The notes beneath the pieces were generated by a model. That model ran no database searches. It was not told the DNA's origin and saw only the letters and a list, made by a program, of their open reading frames with translations. From NCBI GenBank assembly GCA_016191815.1, contig JACPVI010000024.1, forward strand, positions 62,001-126,000: a DNA stretch of 64,000 nt. The letters run 5' to 3'. Position numbers and translations under genes: made by a program. This DNA comes from Myxococcales bacterium. GTDB taxonomy: Bacteria; Myxococcota; Myxococcia; Myxococcales; Myxococcaceae. Below are positions 6,806 through 14,490 of the stretch, piece after piece (within the stretch, counting starts at the first letter, position 1; every line of letters begins with the position of its first letter).

Positions 6806-7955
6806 GATGTCCTCCGTCGTCGCCCGCAATGCTCCCGGCCAGGTCCACCGTGAATGGCTCGTATCCTTCGGGCACCAAGTTCGGCTCCGTCGTGATGCAT
6901 TTCCGCGAAACGGCGTATTGCTCGAGGGCACGGACGCTTTCGGGGTGCGCCGAATAGTCCTGAGCCCGGAGCGAGCGCGTGTCGTAGACGAGCACGACTC
7001 GACCCAGCGGGGGCTCGAAGCCTGAGCCCATATCTCCGAAGTCGAGAACTCGAGCACGCGGCACGTTTCGCCGGACGATGAAGTGCTTCCACGCGCTCTC
7101 GGTCTCATTGCTCGCGCGGACGAGGAACGTCGTGTCCTCCGATGTCAGGCCGCGGGTCAGCGAATCCCAAAGCTCGCTCGGGTCTCGCTTTTCAAGCAAC
7201 GAGAGGACAATGCTCGGGACGGCGTAGTCCGGTTGCTGATAACCCTCGTCGGTTGCCAAGACGACGCCCGCCTTCGTCGCCTCTTTGAGAAGAGCCTCCG
7301 CGGCCGCTCGCGGGTCTACCCCGCTCTTCCCGCCCAGCGCGATCTGCGCAGCGTGTGCAAGCGCGGCCGGCTCTGCGTGCCTCTCGCAGATGATGCGCGC
7401 GAACACGGACGAGGCCATCCGGTAGGCCTCCAGCTGCTCCTCGTCCGGCTGACCCGCAGGGAGCTTCTCGACGATTCGCTCTCCGAGCAACGTCAGTTGG
7501 TGCGGCCTGGTACGGGAATCGCCACGTTCGAGAACCCGCACTTCCGCAAGGCCGGCAGCGCGAACCTCCGCGAGGAGGCGTGACATCTGGCCGCTGTCCT
7601 GAATCCCGATCGCCTCGCGAAGCTCCGAGGGCGTGCTCGGCCCCTTTGCGAGCTCCCGAAGAACCGCCGCCCAGTGCTGCCGTTCGGCGACGAGGCGTTC
7701 GAGATCCGTCTCACGTTCGCGCTCGCTCAACTCCGCATCGCATGCCGCGAGCAAGTCGACGAGCGCCGCGCGGTATCCAGCGAGCCACGGCTCGAGCGCC
7801 TCCCCGCCCTGCAGGGCGAGTCCGGCCGACAGCTCCCTGATGACAGGCAGGTTTCGAAACGCGAGTTCGTGCCCGATGTCGCGCCCGACGCTCCTCAGCG
7901 TTTCCTTGCTGTGGCGCGCAGACTCGACCCGCTTCAGAAGTCGTCGAGCGTCCAT
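6795..7955 (-). CDS. Winged-helix DNA-binding protein paired with the PRTase
   Basis: 386 residues from the ATG at 7953-7955, which has GGGAG eight bases upstream; an in-frame ATG at 7973 lacks such a site. Residues 95-165 (LRELAKGPSTPSELREAIGI, then SGQMSRLLAEVRAAGLAEVR) form a MarR-like winged helix. The preceding part is helical, and the last 120 residues (VPRARVLDFGDMGSGFEPPL onward) look like a separate alpha/beta domain. I do not recognise the full-length family. The gene overlaps the PRTase gene by 11 bp. It has a good promoter and a TCAACC iteron array directly upstream, so autoregulation is likely. Confidence 0.65.
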   Translation of the reverse strand: MDARRLLKRVESARHSKETLRSVGRDIGHELAFRNLPVIRELSAGLALQGGEALEPWLAGYRAALVDLLAACDAELSERERETDLERLVAERQHWAAVLRELAKGPSTPSELREAIGIQDSGQMSRLLAEVRAAGLAEVRVLERGDSRTRPHQLTLLGERIVEKLPAGQPDEEQLEAYRMASSVFARIICERHAEPAALAHAAQIALGGKSGVDPRAAAEALLKEATKAGVVLATDEGYQQPDYAVPSIVLSLLEKRDPSELWDSLTRGLTSEDTTFLVRASNETESAWKHFIVRRNVPRARVLDFGDMGSGFEPPLGRVVLVYDTRSLRAQDYSAHPESVRALEQYAVSRKCITTEPNLVPEGYEPFTVDLAGSIAGDDGGHHAH

Positions 7956-7975
7956 GACACGTTCTCCCTGCACAT

Positions 7976-8004
7976 AGAATAAGCGTGAGTCAGAGATCGG
8001 TCAA
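7976..8004 (-). promoter_or_regulatory. Promoter of the wHTH-PRTase operon
   Basis: On the minus strand: TTGACC (7999-8004), 17-bp spacer, TATTCT (7976-7981), then about 20 bases to the ATG at 7955 with GGGAG as ribosome site. This is a near-consensus sigma-70 promoter. Its -35 hexamer overlaps the first TCAACC iteron, so a bound regulator would occlude RNA polymerase. Confidence 0.7.
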
Positions 8005-8052
8005 CCGGCCGGTCAACCAAGTGTCAACCATGCTATCTGACTTCGATCAACC
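8001..8052. repeat. TCAACC iteron array upstream of the wHTH gene
   Basis: TCAACC occurs at 8001, 8013, 8024 and 8047. The first two are in longer copies GGTCAACC that flank GGCC. Steps are 12, 11 and 23 bp, close to one or two helical turns, so all copies face the same side of the DNA. The last copy lies within the end of the hydrolase remnant. Confidence 0.7.
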
Positions 8053-8350
8053 ATCTGGGCCGCAGGAGGTCCGCAACAAGAAGAACGGGGGGTTGCACCA
8101 TCTCCCGCTTCTCCACGCGGACGGACTCGAAAGCGATCGGCCTTCCGAGGATTGCGGAGCCCTCCTCGCCCTTGTCCGTGGTGTTCACGACGGCAACGAC
8201 GGTCTGGAGGTGGGTCACCAAGAACGCTGTGTTCGACTCGAAGACGCTGGTCTCTGGCGAAAGAGCCGGGACGAGCACGAGCCCTGGACAAAGGCGGTAT
8301 AGCGTCTCCTGCATCGCCTCGGGCAGGAAGTCCTTGCAGATGAGCGGCAT
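8033..8350 (-). pseudogene. C-terminal fragment of a carbon-nitrogen hydrolase (nitrilase) domain
   Basis: The frame MPLICKDFLPEAMQETLYRL starts at 8350. LICKDFLPE matches the nucleophile segment of the nitrilase superfamily (ICxD, then PE; the Cys is the nucleophile). It continues GLVLVPALSPETSVFESNTA and TVVAVVNTT, the expected strands after it. The catalytic Glu and Lys that precede the Cys in this family are absent because upstream DNA belongs to the opposing integrase. About 105 residues remain. Nitrilase domains occur alone and as C-terminal fusions to UG1/DRT class 1 reverse transcriptases, so this could be the tail of a lost defence gene. It directly precedes the wHTH operon in the same direction. 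Confidence 0.55.
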
Positions 8351-8919
8351 GAAGGACGCCCTCGAGTCGTCACCCGGCGACCTACTGTTCCCGATGCCGG
8401 ACGGCTCGATGCGGTCGCCAGAGGCGGACCCACAGAAGGTGCTGCGCACGGCGCTCGCCCGGGCGGGTCTGGTGCTGCGCTACGAGCACACCTGCCGGCG
8501 CTGTAAGAGCCGCGAAACGCCGCACGTCGAGCAGCACGCCGACTGCGAGCCACGCCGCTGCCCGAACTGCAACATGCGGCTGTGGCCGAAAGCCATCCCC
8601 CGGCCTCTCCGGTTTCATGACTTGCGCCACTCAACCGCCACTTTGCTCCTACGGGCCGGCGTGGACCCCCACCGCGTCCAACGCATCATGCGGCACGGGG
8701 ACCTCAAGCTCACCACCGGGACCTACGGCCACCTGGTCGTCGAGGACCTTCGCGACGCCATCAACCGCATCGCGCCGCTACCCAGCGCCGCTGCACCGGC
8801 TGCTACCGATTCGCACGCCGCCGCTCCTGGTTTGCTACCCGTTTGCTACCCGAGCGATTCGAGCCCAAAAAAGCAAACGCCCGAGACTCAAAATCTTCTT
8901 GAGTCTCGGGCGCTTACAG
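8349..8919 (+). pseudogene. 5'-truncated tyrosine integrase
   Basis: From MKDALESSPGDLLFP onward the product is the C-terminal half of a myxobacterial-type integrase. It has a four-Cys zinc-ribbon insert (CRRC...CPNC), box II RFHDLRHSTATLLL with catalytic H and R, then RIMRHGDLKLTTGTYGHL with the third His and the Tyr nucleophile. The N-terminal arm/core-binding part, first catalytic Arg and Lys are missing. The break coincides with the hydrolase fragment at 8350, which suggests a single deletion that removed parts of both genes. The frame has no stop before the tRNA and stays open through it to 9188. I place the end at the tRNA boundary, since the true C-terminus is uncertain. Confidence 0.75.
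8866..8912 (-). terminator. Intrinsic terminator of tRNA-Gly
   Basis: A perfect 14-bp stem (arms 8878-8891 and 8899-8912, loop of 7) is followed on the minus strand by TTTGC and six T (8867-8872). It sits ten bases after the tRNA 3' end. Because it lies inside the island, the element brought its own terminator to replace the displaced one at 2025-2071. Confidence 0.85.
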
Positions 8920-8965
8920 AGAGCGGGAAAAGGGATTTGAACCCTCGACCCTCGCCTTGGCAAGG
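8920..8965. repeat. Right att-like direct repeat (within intact tRNA-Gly)
   Basis: 46 bp identical to 2076-2121, offset 6844 bp. It covers tRNA nucleotides 29-72 plus two bases beyond the 3' end. The element therefore keeps the tRNA gene functional at this side. Confidence 0.9.
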
Positions 8966-8993
8966 CGATGCTCTGCCACTGAGCTATTCCCGC
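8922..8993 (-). tRNA. tRNA-Gly (anticodon GCC)
   Basis: 72 nucleotides, no encoded CCA. The acceptor stem GCGGGAA/TTCCCGC pairs fully. D stem is GCTC/GAGC, anticodon stem TCGCC/GGCGA with loop TTGCCAA (anticodon GCC), and T loop TTCAAAT is on a GAGGG/CCCTT stem. It lies 91 bases downstream of pgsA in the same direction and is the attB site of the island. Confidence 0.95.
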
Positions 8994-9084
8994 GAACTTC
9001 GTCGCTCGGCCGCGAGAATCTCCCGGCCCGAGCAGCCGGGCATTTACCCACCCAGCCCTTGCCCCGTCAAGCGCAGGCAGGCAC

Positions 9085-9771
9085 TCAACCCTGCGCCGCC
9101 CCCGCCGCACGCTTGTCCAGCATCGAAAGGAACGAGCGGAAGTACACCGCCGCCGACCACACCGAAAAAGCAGTCGACAGGTAGATGAGCACCTTCCCCA
9201 CCAGGTTGTAGTCCACTTCCAACGTCCACCAGATCAGATCCAACGGGTGCACGTAGTGCACGCACAAGGCGATGATCCCGCAAAGCTGCAGCGAGGTCTT
9301 CCACTTCCCCTCCTGCCCAGCGGCGATCACCATCCCCTCGCTGGCGGCGATCTGCCGGAGCCCGGTGACGATGAACTCCCTCGCCAAGAGAACGATCACG
9401 ATCCACGCCGGCACCCTCCCCAGCCGGGTCATCATCACCAGCGCCGACATCACGATGAGCTTGTCCGCCAAAGGGTCGAGGAACTTCCCCACCACCGTCA
9501 CCAGGTTCCACCTGCGGGCGAGCATCCCGTCCACCACGTCCGTCACCGCGGCGAGCGTGAACACCACCGCCGCCAACATCGAGTACAGCGGGTCCGCGTC
9601 GTAGGTGAACCAGACGAAGAGGGGGATCACCACGATCCGCCCCATCGTCAACATGTTGGGGAAATTCCAGATCTCCTTCACCAGCACGCTCGCCCGGCGG
9701 CGCGCGCGGCGCTCCTCCCGCTTCCTCTGGCGGTCTTCCTTCTTGTGCCTCTTGCGCGTCGCCCGGTCCAC
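9085..9771 (-). CDS. pgsA: CDP-diacylglycerol-glycerol-3-phosphate 3-phosphatidyltransferase
   Basis: 228 residues. It commits CDP-diacylglycerol to phosphatidylglycerol synthesis in the inner membrane. The CDP-alcohol phosphotransferase motif is perfect: D78-x2-D81-G82-x2-A85-R86-x8-G95-x3-D99-x3-D103. About six hydrophobic segments span residues 40-220, including LTMGRIVVIPLFVWF and VPAWIVIVLLAREFIVTGLR, and the latter is typical of PgsA. An unusual 30-residue lysine/arginine-rich N-terminal tail precedes the first membrane segment; in-frame alternatives would remove it, but the ATG at 9771 is the only ATG there. The tRNA-Gly gene lies downstream on the same strand. Confidence 0.92.
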   Translation of the reverse strand: MDRATRKRHKKEDRQRKREERRARRRASVLVKEIWNFPNMLTMGRIVVIPLFVWFTYDADPLYSMLAAVVFTLAAVTDVVDGMLARRWNLVTVVGKFLDPLADKLIVMSALVMMTRLGRVPAWIVIVLLAREFIVTGLRQIAASEGMVIAAGQEGKWKTSLQLCGIIALCVHYVHPLDLIWWTLEVDYNLVGKVLIYLSTAFSVWSAAVYFRSFLSMLDKRAAGAAQG

Positions 9772-9789
9772 GGCCCCTCCCTCCCGCGT

Positions 9790-11586
9790 CTACCCTCGGG
9801 ATACCGCCAAGGACAAAAGCGCATACCCCTCGCCAGAAAGCTCCACGCCCATTCGCGAAGGCTTTCCCGAGTCATCCCAGGCCGTCGGCACCAGCCTCGG
9901 AGTCACCGTCCCCTGCCAGCCCACCAACTGCTCGAAAGGGGCCGTCACCGGCCGGTCCATCTGCACCTCGAGCGACCTGAGCTCTCCGTCCATCCGCAAC
10001 AGCACTCGCCCCTTCCCCCGCAGGTGCACCAATTCCAGATCTGGAGCCACCTCGGCCATCAACCTGCCGTTCTCGAACATCACCGGCTCCTCGAAGGCGA
10101 ACACGCAGCACTCGCGGAAGTAGGCCGACTCATCGTCCAGGTCTACCGCCGCGAAGCGCCGCGAGCCTCGCGCGAGATAGACCGCCCCCTCCCCGGCGAG
10201 CCTCATCAGCCGGTCCGCGCCCTCGCCAAACGGCCGGTCCGTCCCCTTCCCCCGGAACCGCTTGGCCTCCGGCGTCACCTTGAGCGCGCCGGCGTACGCC
10301 ACCATCCCGGTGAGCCTCGAGAGCAGCTCGCCCCTCACCACCAAGAGCAACGCCTCTGGGCTCAACTGAAACGGCGCATCCGTCGCCGCCCGGCCGAGCA
10401 ATACCTTCGGCCCCAACTCGAGCAACGCGGGTGCGGCGATCGGTTCGAGGCCGGGACCGGCGGGTGCGCCCAGCCGCACCGCCGGATGAGGAATCACCTC
10501 CGCCACCAGCTCGGCCGGCCGCGGCGGCTCCTCAACCTCGATCTCCACCCCGTCCGTGGAGGAGCCCACCCCGTCCGACGGTGCCGGCTTCACGGCCGAC
10601 GCGGGAGCATCCAGCGACAGGTCCTCCACCTCCAGGCTCAAAGCCGCCTCCGCCACCGGGGCCTCCAGATCTGAGATCTCCAGCTCCCGAACCGTCGGCT
10701 CGTCGGCCCGCCCCGGATGCTCCGCGAAGGACGCGGAGATCCCATCGGCGGTCTCGGCCGAGCCCACCTCCTCGGTGATCGACACCACCGCCTCGGCTGG
10801 CGCCTGCACCACCTCGGCGTGCGCCTCCAGCGGCTCTCCCGGCGCGTGCGTCGCGGCGGAAGATTGCCCCGGACGGTCAGCTTCAGCCCGAAGCTGCGCG
10901 CCCCAATCCGCCGCAGCCACCGCCAGCGGCGAAGGCGAACCGGCCATATGGAATTGGGCCTCGGAAGGCTCCTCCAGACTCGGAGGAGGCTCCTCGTCGG
11001 ACATCACCTCGAACGTCTCCTCCTCGGGCGCCGGCGGTTGCGTGGAGCTCTCCTCGATGGATCTCGCGGCCCGCGGCTCCTCGCCCTCGGGCGCGGCGAC
11101 CGGCTCCGCCTCTCCGGCCAAGGCGCGCCCCATCTTCTCGACCATCGCCTCCGAGCCCGCCGCGCGGAAGTGCTCCCGGGCCCGCCCGTACTCTCCCGCC
11201 TGCGCCAGTGCCAGTCCGAGGTAGTTCTGCGCCTTGCTGTGATCCGGCGCGAGATCGGTCGCCGTCTCGAACTCCCGGATCGCCCGCTGCAGCGCGTTGG
11301 ACTTGAGGTACACCAGCCCCAGGTTGACCCGGAGCGTGGGATCCGCCGGGTTCTCCTGCACCAGCGTCTCGTAGATCTCCGCCGCCCGATCGAACAGCCC
11401 CAGCTTGAAATAGGTCAGCCCAAGCAGGTTCTGCCCCTTCTCGTTCCGGGGCTGAAGCTTGAACGCCCGCTCGAGGTGGTCCTTTGCCTCGATCACCTTG
11501 CCGGCGGCCAAGAGCTCTCCGCCGCGGTAGAGCTGGTGGAGGAACTCCTCCTCCGCCGCCTTGTCGGTACGCGTCGCGCGCAACAT
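9790..11586 (-). CDS. TPR protein with C-terminal AIM24-like domain
   Basis: 598 residues from ATG 11584-11586 with AAGGAG just upstream; the frame is open further, but that part overlaps the transglycosylase gene. Residues 10-160 hold three to four TPRs (GQNLLGLTYFKLGLFDRAAE, LRVNLGLVYLKSNALQRAIR, AQNYLGLALAQAGEYGRARE). Residues 180-400 are acidic and proline-rich, probably disordered. Residues 410-598 (LLLVVRGELLSRLTGMVAYA; VYLARGSRRFAAVDLD; APFEQLVGWQGTVTPR) match the AIM24 beta-helical family. In bacteria AIM24 proteins are of unknown function. This fusion with TPRs suggests a scaffold. It follows the lytic transglycosylase gene closely in the same direction. Confidence 0.75.
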   Translation of the reverse strand: MLRATRTDKAAEEEFLHQLYRGGELLAAGKVIEAKDHLERAFKLQPRNEKGQNLLGLTYFKLGLFDRAAEIYETLVQENPADPTLRVNLGLVYLKSNALQRAIREFETATDLAPDHSKAQNYLGLALAQAGEYGRAREHFRAAGSEAMVEKMGRALAGEAEPVAAPEGEEPRAARSIEESSTQPPAPEEETFEVMSDEEPPPSLEEPSEAQFHMAGSPSPLAVAAADWGAQLRAEADRPGQSSAATHAPGEPLEAHAEVVQAPAEAVVSITEEVGSAETADGISASFAEHPGRADEPTVRELEISDLEAPVAEAALSLEVEDLSLDAPASAVKPAPSDGVGSSTDGVEIEVEEPPRPAELVAEVIPHPAVRLGAPAGPGLEPIAAPALLELGPKVLLGRAATDAPFQLSPEALLLVVRGELLSRLTGMVAYAGALKVTPEAKRFRGKGTDRPFGEGADRLMRLAGEGAVYLARGSRRFAAVDLDDESAYFRECCVFAFEEPVMFENGRLMAEVAPDLELVHLRGKGRVLLRMDGELRSLEVQMDRPVTAPFEQLVGWQGTVTPRLVPTAWDDSGKPSRMGVELSGEGYALLSLAVSRG

Positions 11587-11621
11587 CTTCTCCTTCGATG
11601 CCCCAGCCCCCGCTCTTTTTC

Positions 11622-12275
11622 TCAGGGCGCCGCCGGCGCGCTCTGGGCGAGTTGGGATTGTGCCTTGTACTGGAAGTACAGCTCGATCACCTTGCGGACA
11701 TAGGCCTGCGTTTCCTCGTACGGCGGGACCCTCCCGCCGTACTTCTTCACCGCCTCGGGACCCGCGTTGTACGCCGCCACCATCCTCACCATGTCGCCGT
11801 TGAACTCGTTGGCCAATAGCCGAAGGTACCGCGTTCCACCCTCGATGTTCTGCCTCGTGTCGAAGATGTCCTTCACGTACAGCTCGGTGGCGGTCTGGGG
11901 CATCAGCTGCATCAGCCCGCACGCTCCCTTGGGAGAGACCGCGTTGGGATCGAAGTTGGACTCGGCGTGCATCACCGCGCGGACCAGGTTGGCAGGAATG
12001 CGGTAGCGAATGGCCGCCTTCTCGATCAGGTCGTCGTAGGCAGTGAGCGCCTTCTGGGTGTCCTCGCTCAGTGGAGCCGCTGGGGCCTCCTTGGGAGGAG
12101 CAGGCCTGAACTCGCCCGGCACCCGCCGAGCCCTTCGCGCCGCCGAGCCCCGTGGCGGGACGTTGGTATAGACGATCGTCCCGTCCTCCTCGACGTAGCG
12201 GTAGATCTCCCCGGCCTGCGCGCCGGGCGCGGCGAGTGCGGCGTAAATCGCCAGGAGCGGCGCGGCCTTGCACAT
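11622..12275 (-). CDS. Periplasmic lytic transglycosylase (SLT) with DUF4124 domain
   Basis: About 217 residues from the ATG at 12273-12275, which gives a clean signal peptide (MCKAAPLLAIYAALAAPGAQ, cut after QA); an ATG at 12317 is in frame but spoils it. Residues 22-40 (GEIYRYVEEDGTIVYTNVP) are a DUF4124 strand pair. The SLT domain spans about 80-210. It has catalytic Glu in RAVMHAESNFDPNAVSPKGA, then GLMQLMPQTA and MVRMVAAYNAGPEAV, the three hallmark motifs of Slt70-like enzymes. It would cut the glycan strand of peptidoglycan. nadB is divergent, 86 bp away. Confidence 0.88.
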   Translation of the reverse strand: MCKAAPLLAIYAALAAPGAQAGEIYRYVEEDGTIVYTNVPPRGSAARRARRVPGEFRPAPPKEAPAAPLSEDTQKALTAYDDLIEKAAIRYRIPANLVRAVMHAESNFDPNAVSPKGACGLMQLMPQTATELYVKDIFDTRQNIEGGTRYLRLLANEFNGDMVRMVAAYNAGPEAVKKYGGRVPPYEETQAYVRKVIELYFQYKAQSQLAQSAPAAP

Positions 12276-12361
12276 ACCTTGGTGGGCCAGATTATCGCCC
12301 GGCTCCCCCACGCTCAAGAAATGCGCCTTGTTTCCAACATTTGCGGGCGTTAAATGCGCCC

Positions 12362-13948
12362 ATGGCCCTCACTGCGGACTTCCTGGTGATCGGCGGCGGG
12401 ATCGCCGGGCTTTCCTTCGCCCTGCGGGCGGCCGAACAGGGCGAGGTGTTGGTGCTCACCAAGAGAGCGCGCCAGGAGGGGAGCACCTACCACGCGCAAG
12501 GCGGCATCGCCTCGGTGCTCGGACCTGACGACAGCTTCGAGCACCATGTGGAGGACACGCTTTTGGCCGGAGCTGGCCTCTGCCGGCGCGAGGCGGTGGA
12601 AGTGACGGTGCGAGAAGGCCCGGAGCGGGTGCGCGAGCTGGTCTCCCTCGGAGCGGAGTTCAACCGGCGCCCGAGCGGCGAGTTCGATCTCACGCGCGAA
12701 GGAGGGCACTCCCGCCGCCGCATCGTGCACGCGGGAGACATCACCGGCCGCGAGGTGGAGCGGGCGCTGCTCGCCGCCTGCGACGAGAGGCCGCACCTCG
12801 CCTTCCACCCCGAGTCGACGGCGATCGATCTTTTGCTGGATCGAAAGGCGCCTCGAGGGCAGGGGCGGTGCCTGGGGGCGTACGCGCTGTTGGCCTCGGG
12901 GAAGATCGAGACGCTGTTCGCCAAGGTGACGGTGCTGGCGACCGGCGGCGCCGGCAAGGTCTACCTGTACACCTCGAACCCGGACGTGGCCACCGGCGAC
13001 GGAGTGGCGATGGCCTACCGGGCAGGGGCGCAGGTGGCGAACATGGAGTTCTACCAGTTCCACCCCACCTGCCTTTACCACCCGGAGGCGAAGAGCTTCC
13101 TCATCAGCGAGGCCTTGCGCGGGGAGGGCGGCAGGCTAAGGCTCAAGAGCGGAGAGCGCTTCATGAGCCGCTACCACCCGATGGCGGAGCTGGCTCCGCG
13201 AGACGTGGTGGCGCGGGCGATTGACGCCGAGCTCAAGCGCACTGGAGACGAGTGGGTGCTGTTGGACATGACGCACCTGGGGCGGGCGTTCGTGACCGAG
13301 CGCTTCCCCAACATCTATGCCCAATGCAAGGCCTTCGGGATCGACATCGCGTCTCAGCCGATCCCGGTGGTGCCGGCGGCGCACTACCAGTGTGGCGGAG
13401 TGGTGACCGACTTGGATGGCCGCACGAGCGTGCCCGGGCTGTACGCGGTGGGCGAGGCGGCGTGCACCGGGCTGCACGGCGCCAACAGGCTCGCCTCGAA
13501 TTCGCTGCTGGAGGGCCTGGTGTTCGGCCAGCGCGCGGCCAAGGCTTGCGCCAGCGATGCGCGCGGAGCGAGGCGGGAGGCGGAGGAGCCGCCGGAGTGG
13601 GATCCCGGCGCCGCGGTGGAGTCTGACGAGAGCGTGCTCGTCACGCACAACTGGGACGAGATCCGCCGGTTGATGTGGAACTACGTCGGCATCGTGCGGA
13701 CCGGCAAGCGGCTGATGCGGGCGCGGCGGAGGCTGGATCTTTTGCGGGAGGAGATCCGCGAGTACTACTGGCGCTTCAAGGTGACGCGGGACGTGGTGGA
13801 GCTTCGAAACATCGCCGACGTGGCCCACCTGATCGTGGAGTGCGCCACCCGTCGCAAGGAGAGCCGCGGCCTGCACTACACGCTGGACTACCCCAACCGC
13901 GACGACCACAACTGGGGACGCGACACGGTGATCTCCCGGGAGCCCTGA
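12362..13948 (+). CDS. nadB: L-aspartate oxidase
   Basis: 528 residues. It oxidises L-aspartate to iminoaspartate for quinolinate and NAD synthesis. The FAD dinucleotide motif is GGGIAG at residues 11-16. STYHAQGGIASVLG, HSRRRIVHAGDITG and the active-site NMEFYQFHPTCLYHP, SEALRGEGGRL and RDVVARAID are diagnostic. HYQCGGVVTDLDGRTSVPGL separates NadB from fumarate reductases. The C-terminal helical domain ends LHYTLDYPNRDD. The ATG at 12362 places the FAD motif correctly. nadA and nadC are not nearby. A LOG-family gene begins 24 bases later in the same direction, probably one transcript. Confidence 0.95.
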   Translation: MALTADFLVIGGGIAGLSFALRAAEQGEVLVLTKRARQEGSTYHAQGGIASVLGPDDSFEHHVEDTLLAGAGLCRREAVEVTVREGPERVRELVSLGAEFNRRPSGEFDLTREGGHSRRRIVHAGDITGREVERALLAACDERPHLAFHPESTAIDLLLDRKAPRGQGRCLGAYALLASGKIETLFAKVTVLATGGAGKVYLYTSNPDVATGDGVAMAYRAGAQVANMEFYQFHPTCLYHPEAKSFLISEALRGEGGRLRLKSGERFMSRYHPMAELAPRDVVARAIDAELKRTGDEWVLLDMTHLGRAFVTERFPNIYAQCKAFGIDIASQPIPVVPAAHYQCGGVVTDLDGRTSVPGLYAVGEAACTGLHGANRLASNSLLEGLVFGQRAAKACASDARGARREAEEPPEWDPGAAVESDESVLVTHNWDEIRRLMWNYVGIVRTGKRLMRARRRLDLLREEIREYYWRFKVTRDVVELRNIADVAHLIVECATRRKESRGLHYTLDYPNRDDHNWGRDTVISREP

Positions 13949-13971
13949 GGGGCGCTCGAACTCCCTCCGCC

Positions 13972-14490
13972 TTGAACGCCATCTTTCGCATCTGCGTGTT
14001 CTGCGGCTCGAAGCTCGGGGCCCGCCCGGAGTACCTCGAGGCGGCCCGCCGGCTCGGCAGCGCGCTCGCGGCCCGGAAGATCGGCGTCATCTACGGCGGG
14101 GCGAGCATCGGCCTGATGGGGGCCTTGGCCGACGCCGCGCTGGCCGGCGGGGCGGAGGTGCGAGGCGTCATCCCCGGAGGGCTCGCCGCCCGCGAGGTCG
14201 CCCACACCGGGCTCAGCCACCTGCACGTGGTGGCGACGATGCACGAGCGGAAGGCGTTGATGGAGCGGTTGGCCGACGGCTTCATCGCGCTCCCGGGAGG
14301 ATTCGGTACCTACGAGGAGCTTTTGGAGATCGCCACCTGGGGCCAGCTCGGGCTCCACCGGAAGCCGACCGGCCTGCTCAACGTGGCGGGCTACTACGAC
14401 GCCCTGCTCGCGCAGATCGAACGCGGGATCGCCGACGGTTTCATCCCCGCGCTGCTGCGCTCCGCGATCGTCCACGACAGTGAGCCGTAG
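13972..14490 (+). CDS. LOG-family (lysine decarboxylase-like) protein with an early amber stop
   Basis: 172 residues from a TTG at 13972; no ATG/GTG fits better. LOG enzymes release free cytokinin-type bases from nucleoside 5'-monophosphates; bacterial members act as such phosphoribohydrolases. CVFCGSKLGARPEY, IGVIYGGASIGLMG and the catalytic PGGFGTYEEL (108-117) are all present. The frame reaches TAG at 14488, but the same frame continues 24 more codons as RLVERLLLHEIPGPTVRW to TAG at 14563, which matches the usual LOG C-terminal helix. A single change would restore DSEPERLVERLL. The enzyme is therefore C-terminally clipped, perhaps still active. Confidence 0.82.
   Translation: MNAIFRICVFCGSKLGARPEYLEAARRLGSALAARKIGVIYGGASIGLMGALADAALAGGAEVRGVIPGGLAAREVAHTGLSHLHVVATMHERKALMERLADGFIALPGGFGTYEELLEIATWGQLGLHRKPTGLLNVAGYYDALLAQIERGIADGFIPALLRSAIVHDSEP

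Larger units (their letters stand above)
2076..8965. mobile_element. tRNA-Gly genomic island carrying TA and putative defence genes
   Basis: About 6.8 kb lies between the two 46-bp tRNA-derived repeats. The order is HTH/excisionase-like gene, small KOW-like gene, TA2, AbiEi/AbiEii-like pair (leftward), phosphoribosyltransferase and winged-helix genes (leftward), carbon-nitrogen hydrolase remnant, truncated tyrosine integrase, intact tRNA-Gly. No core gene lies inside, and the chromosome resumes on the right with pgsA. The integrase has lost its N-terminal half, so the island is probably no longer self-mobile. It is a degenerate integrative element or satellite with cargo. Confidence 0.85.

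Noticed and set aside
8172-8348. N-terminal extension of the integrase frame
   Set aside because: It is antisense to the nitrilase fragment and shows no core-binding domain; the integrase similarity starts at MKDALESS.
9085-9771. Phosphatidylserine synthase instead of PgsA
   Set aside because: Length, the LTMGRIVVIP start and the IVLLAREFIVTGLR segment fit PgsA.
11587-12273. Upstream extension of the TPR-AIM24 frame over the transglycosylase
   Set aside because: A good ribosome site and ATG at 11586 exist, and the extension is an off-frame reading of the SLT gene.
14488-14490. TAG in the LOG gene as a pyrrolysine codon or programmed readthrough
   Set aside because: No pyl gene or readthrough signal is seen; a point mutation is simpler.
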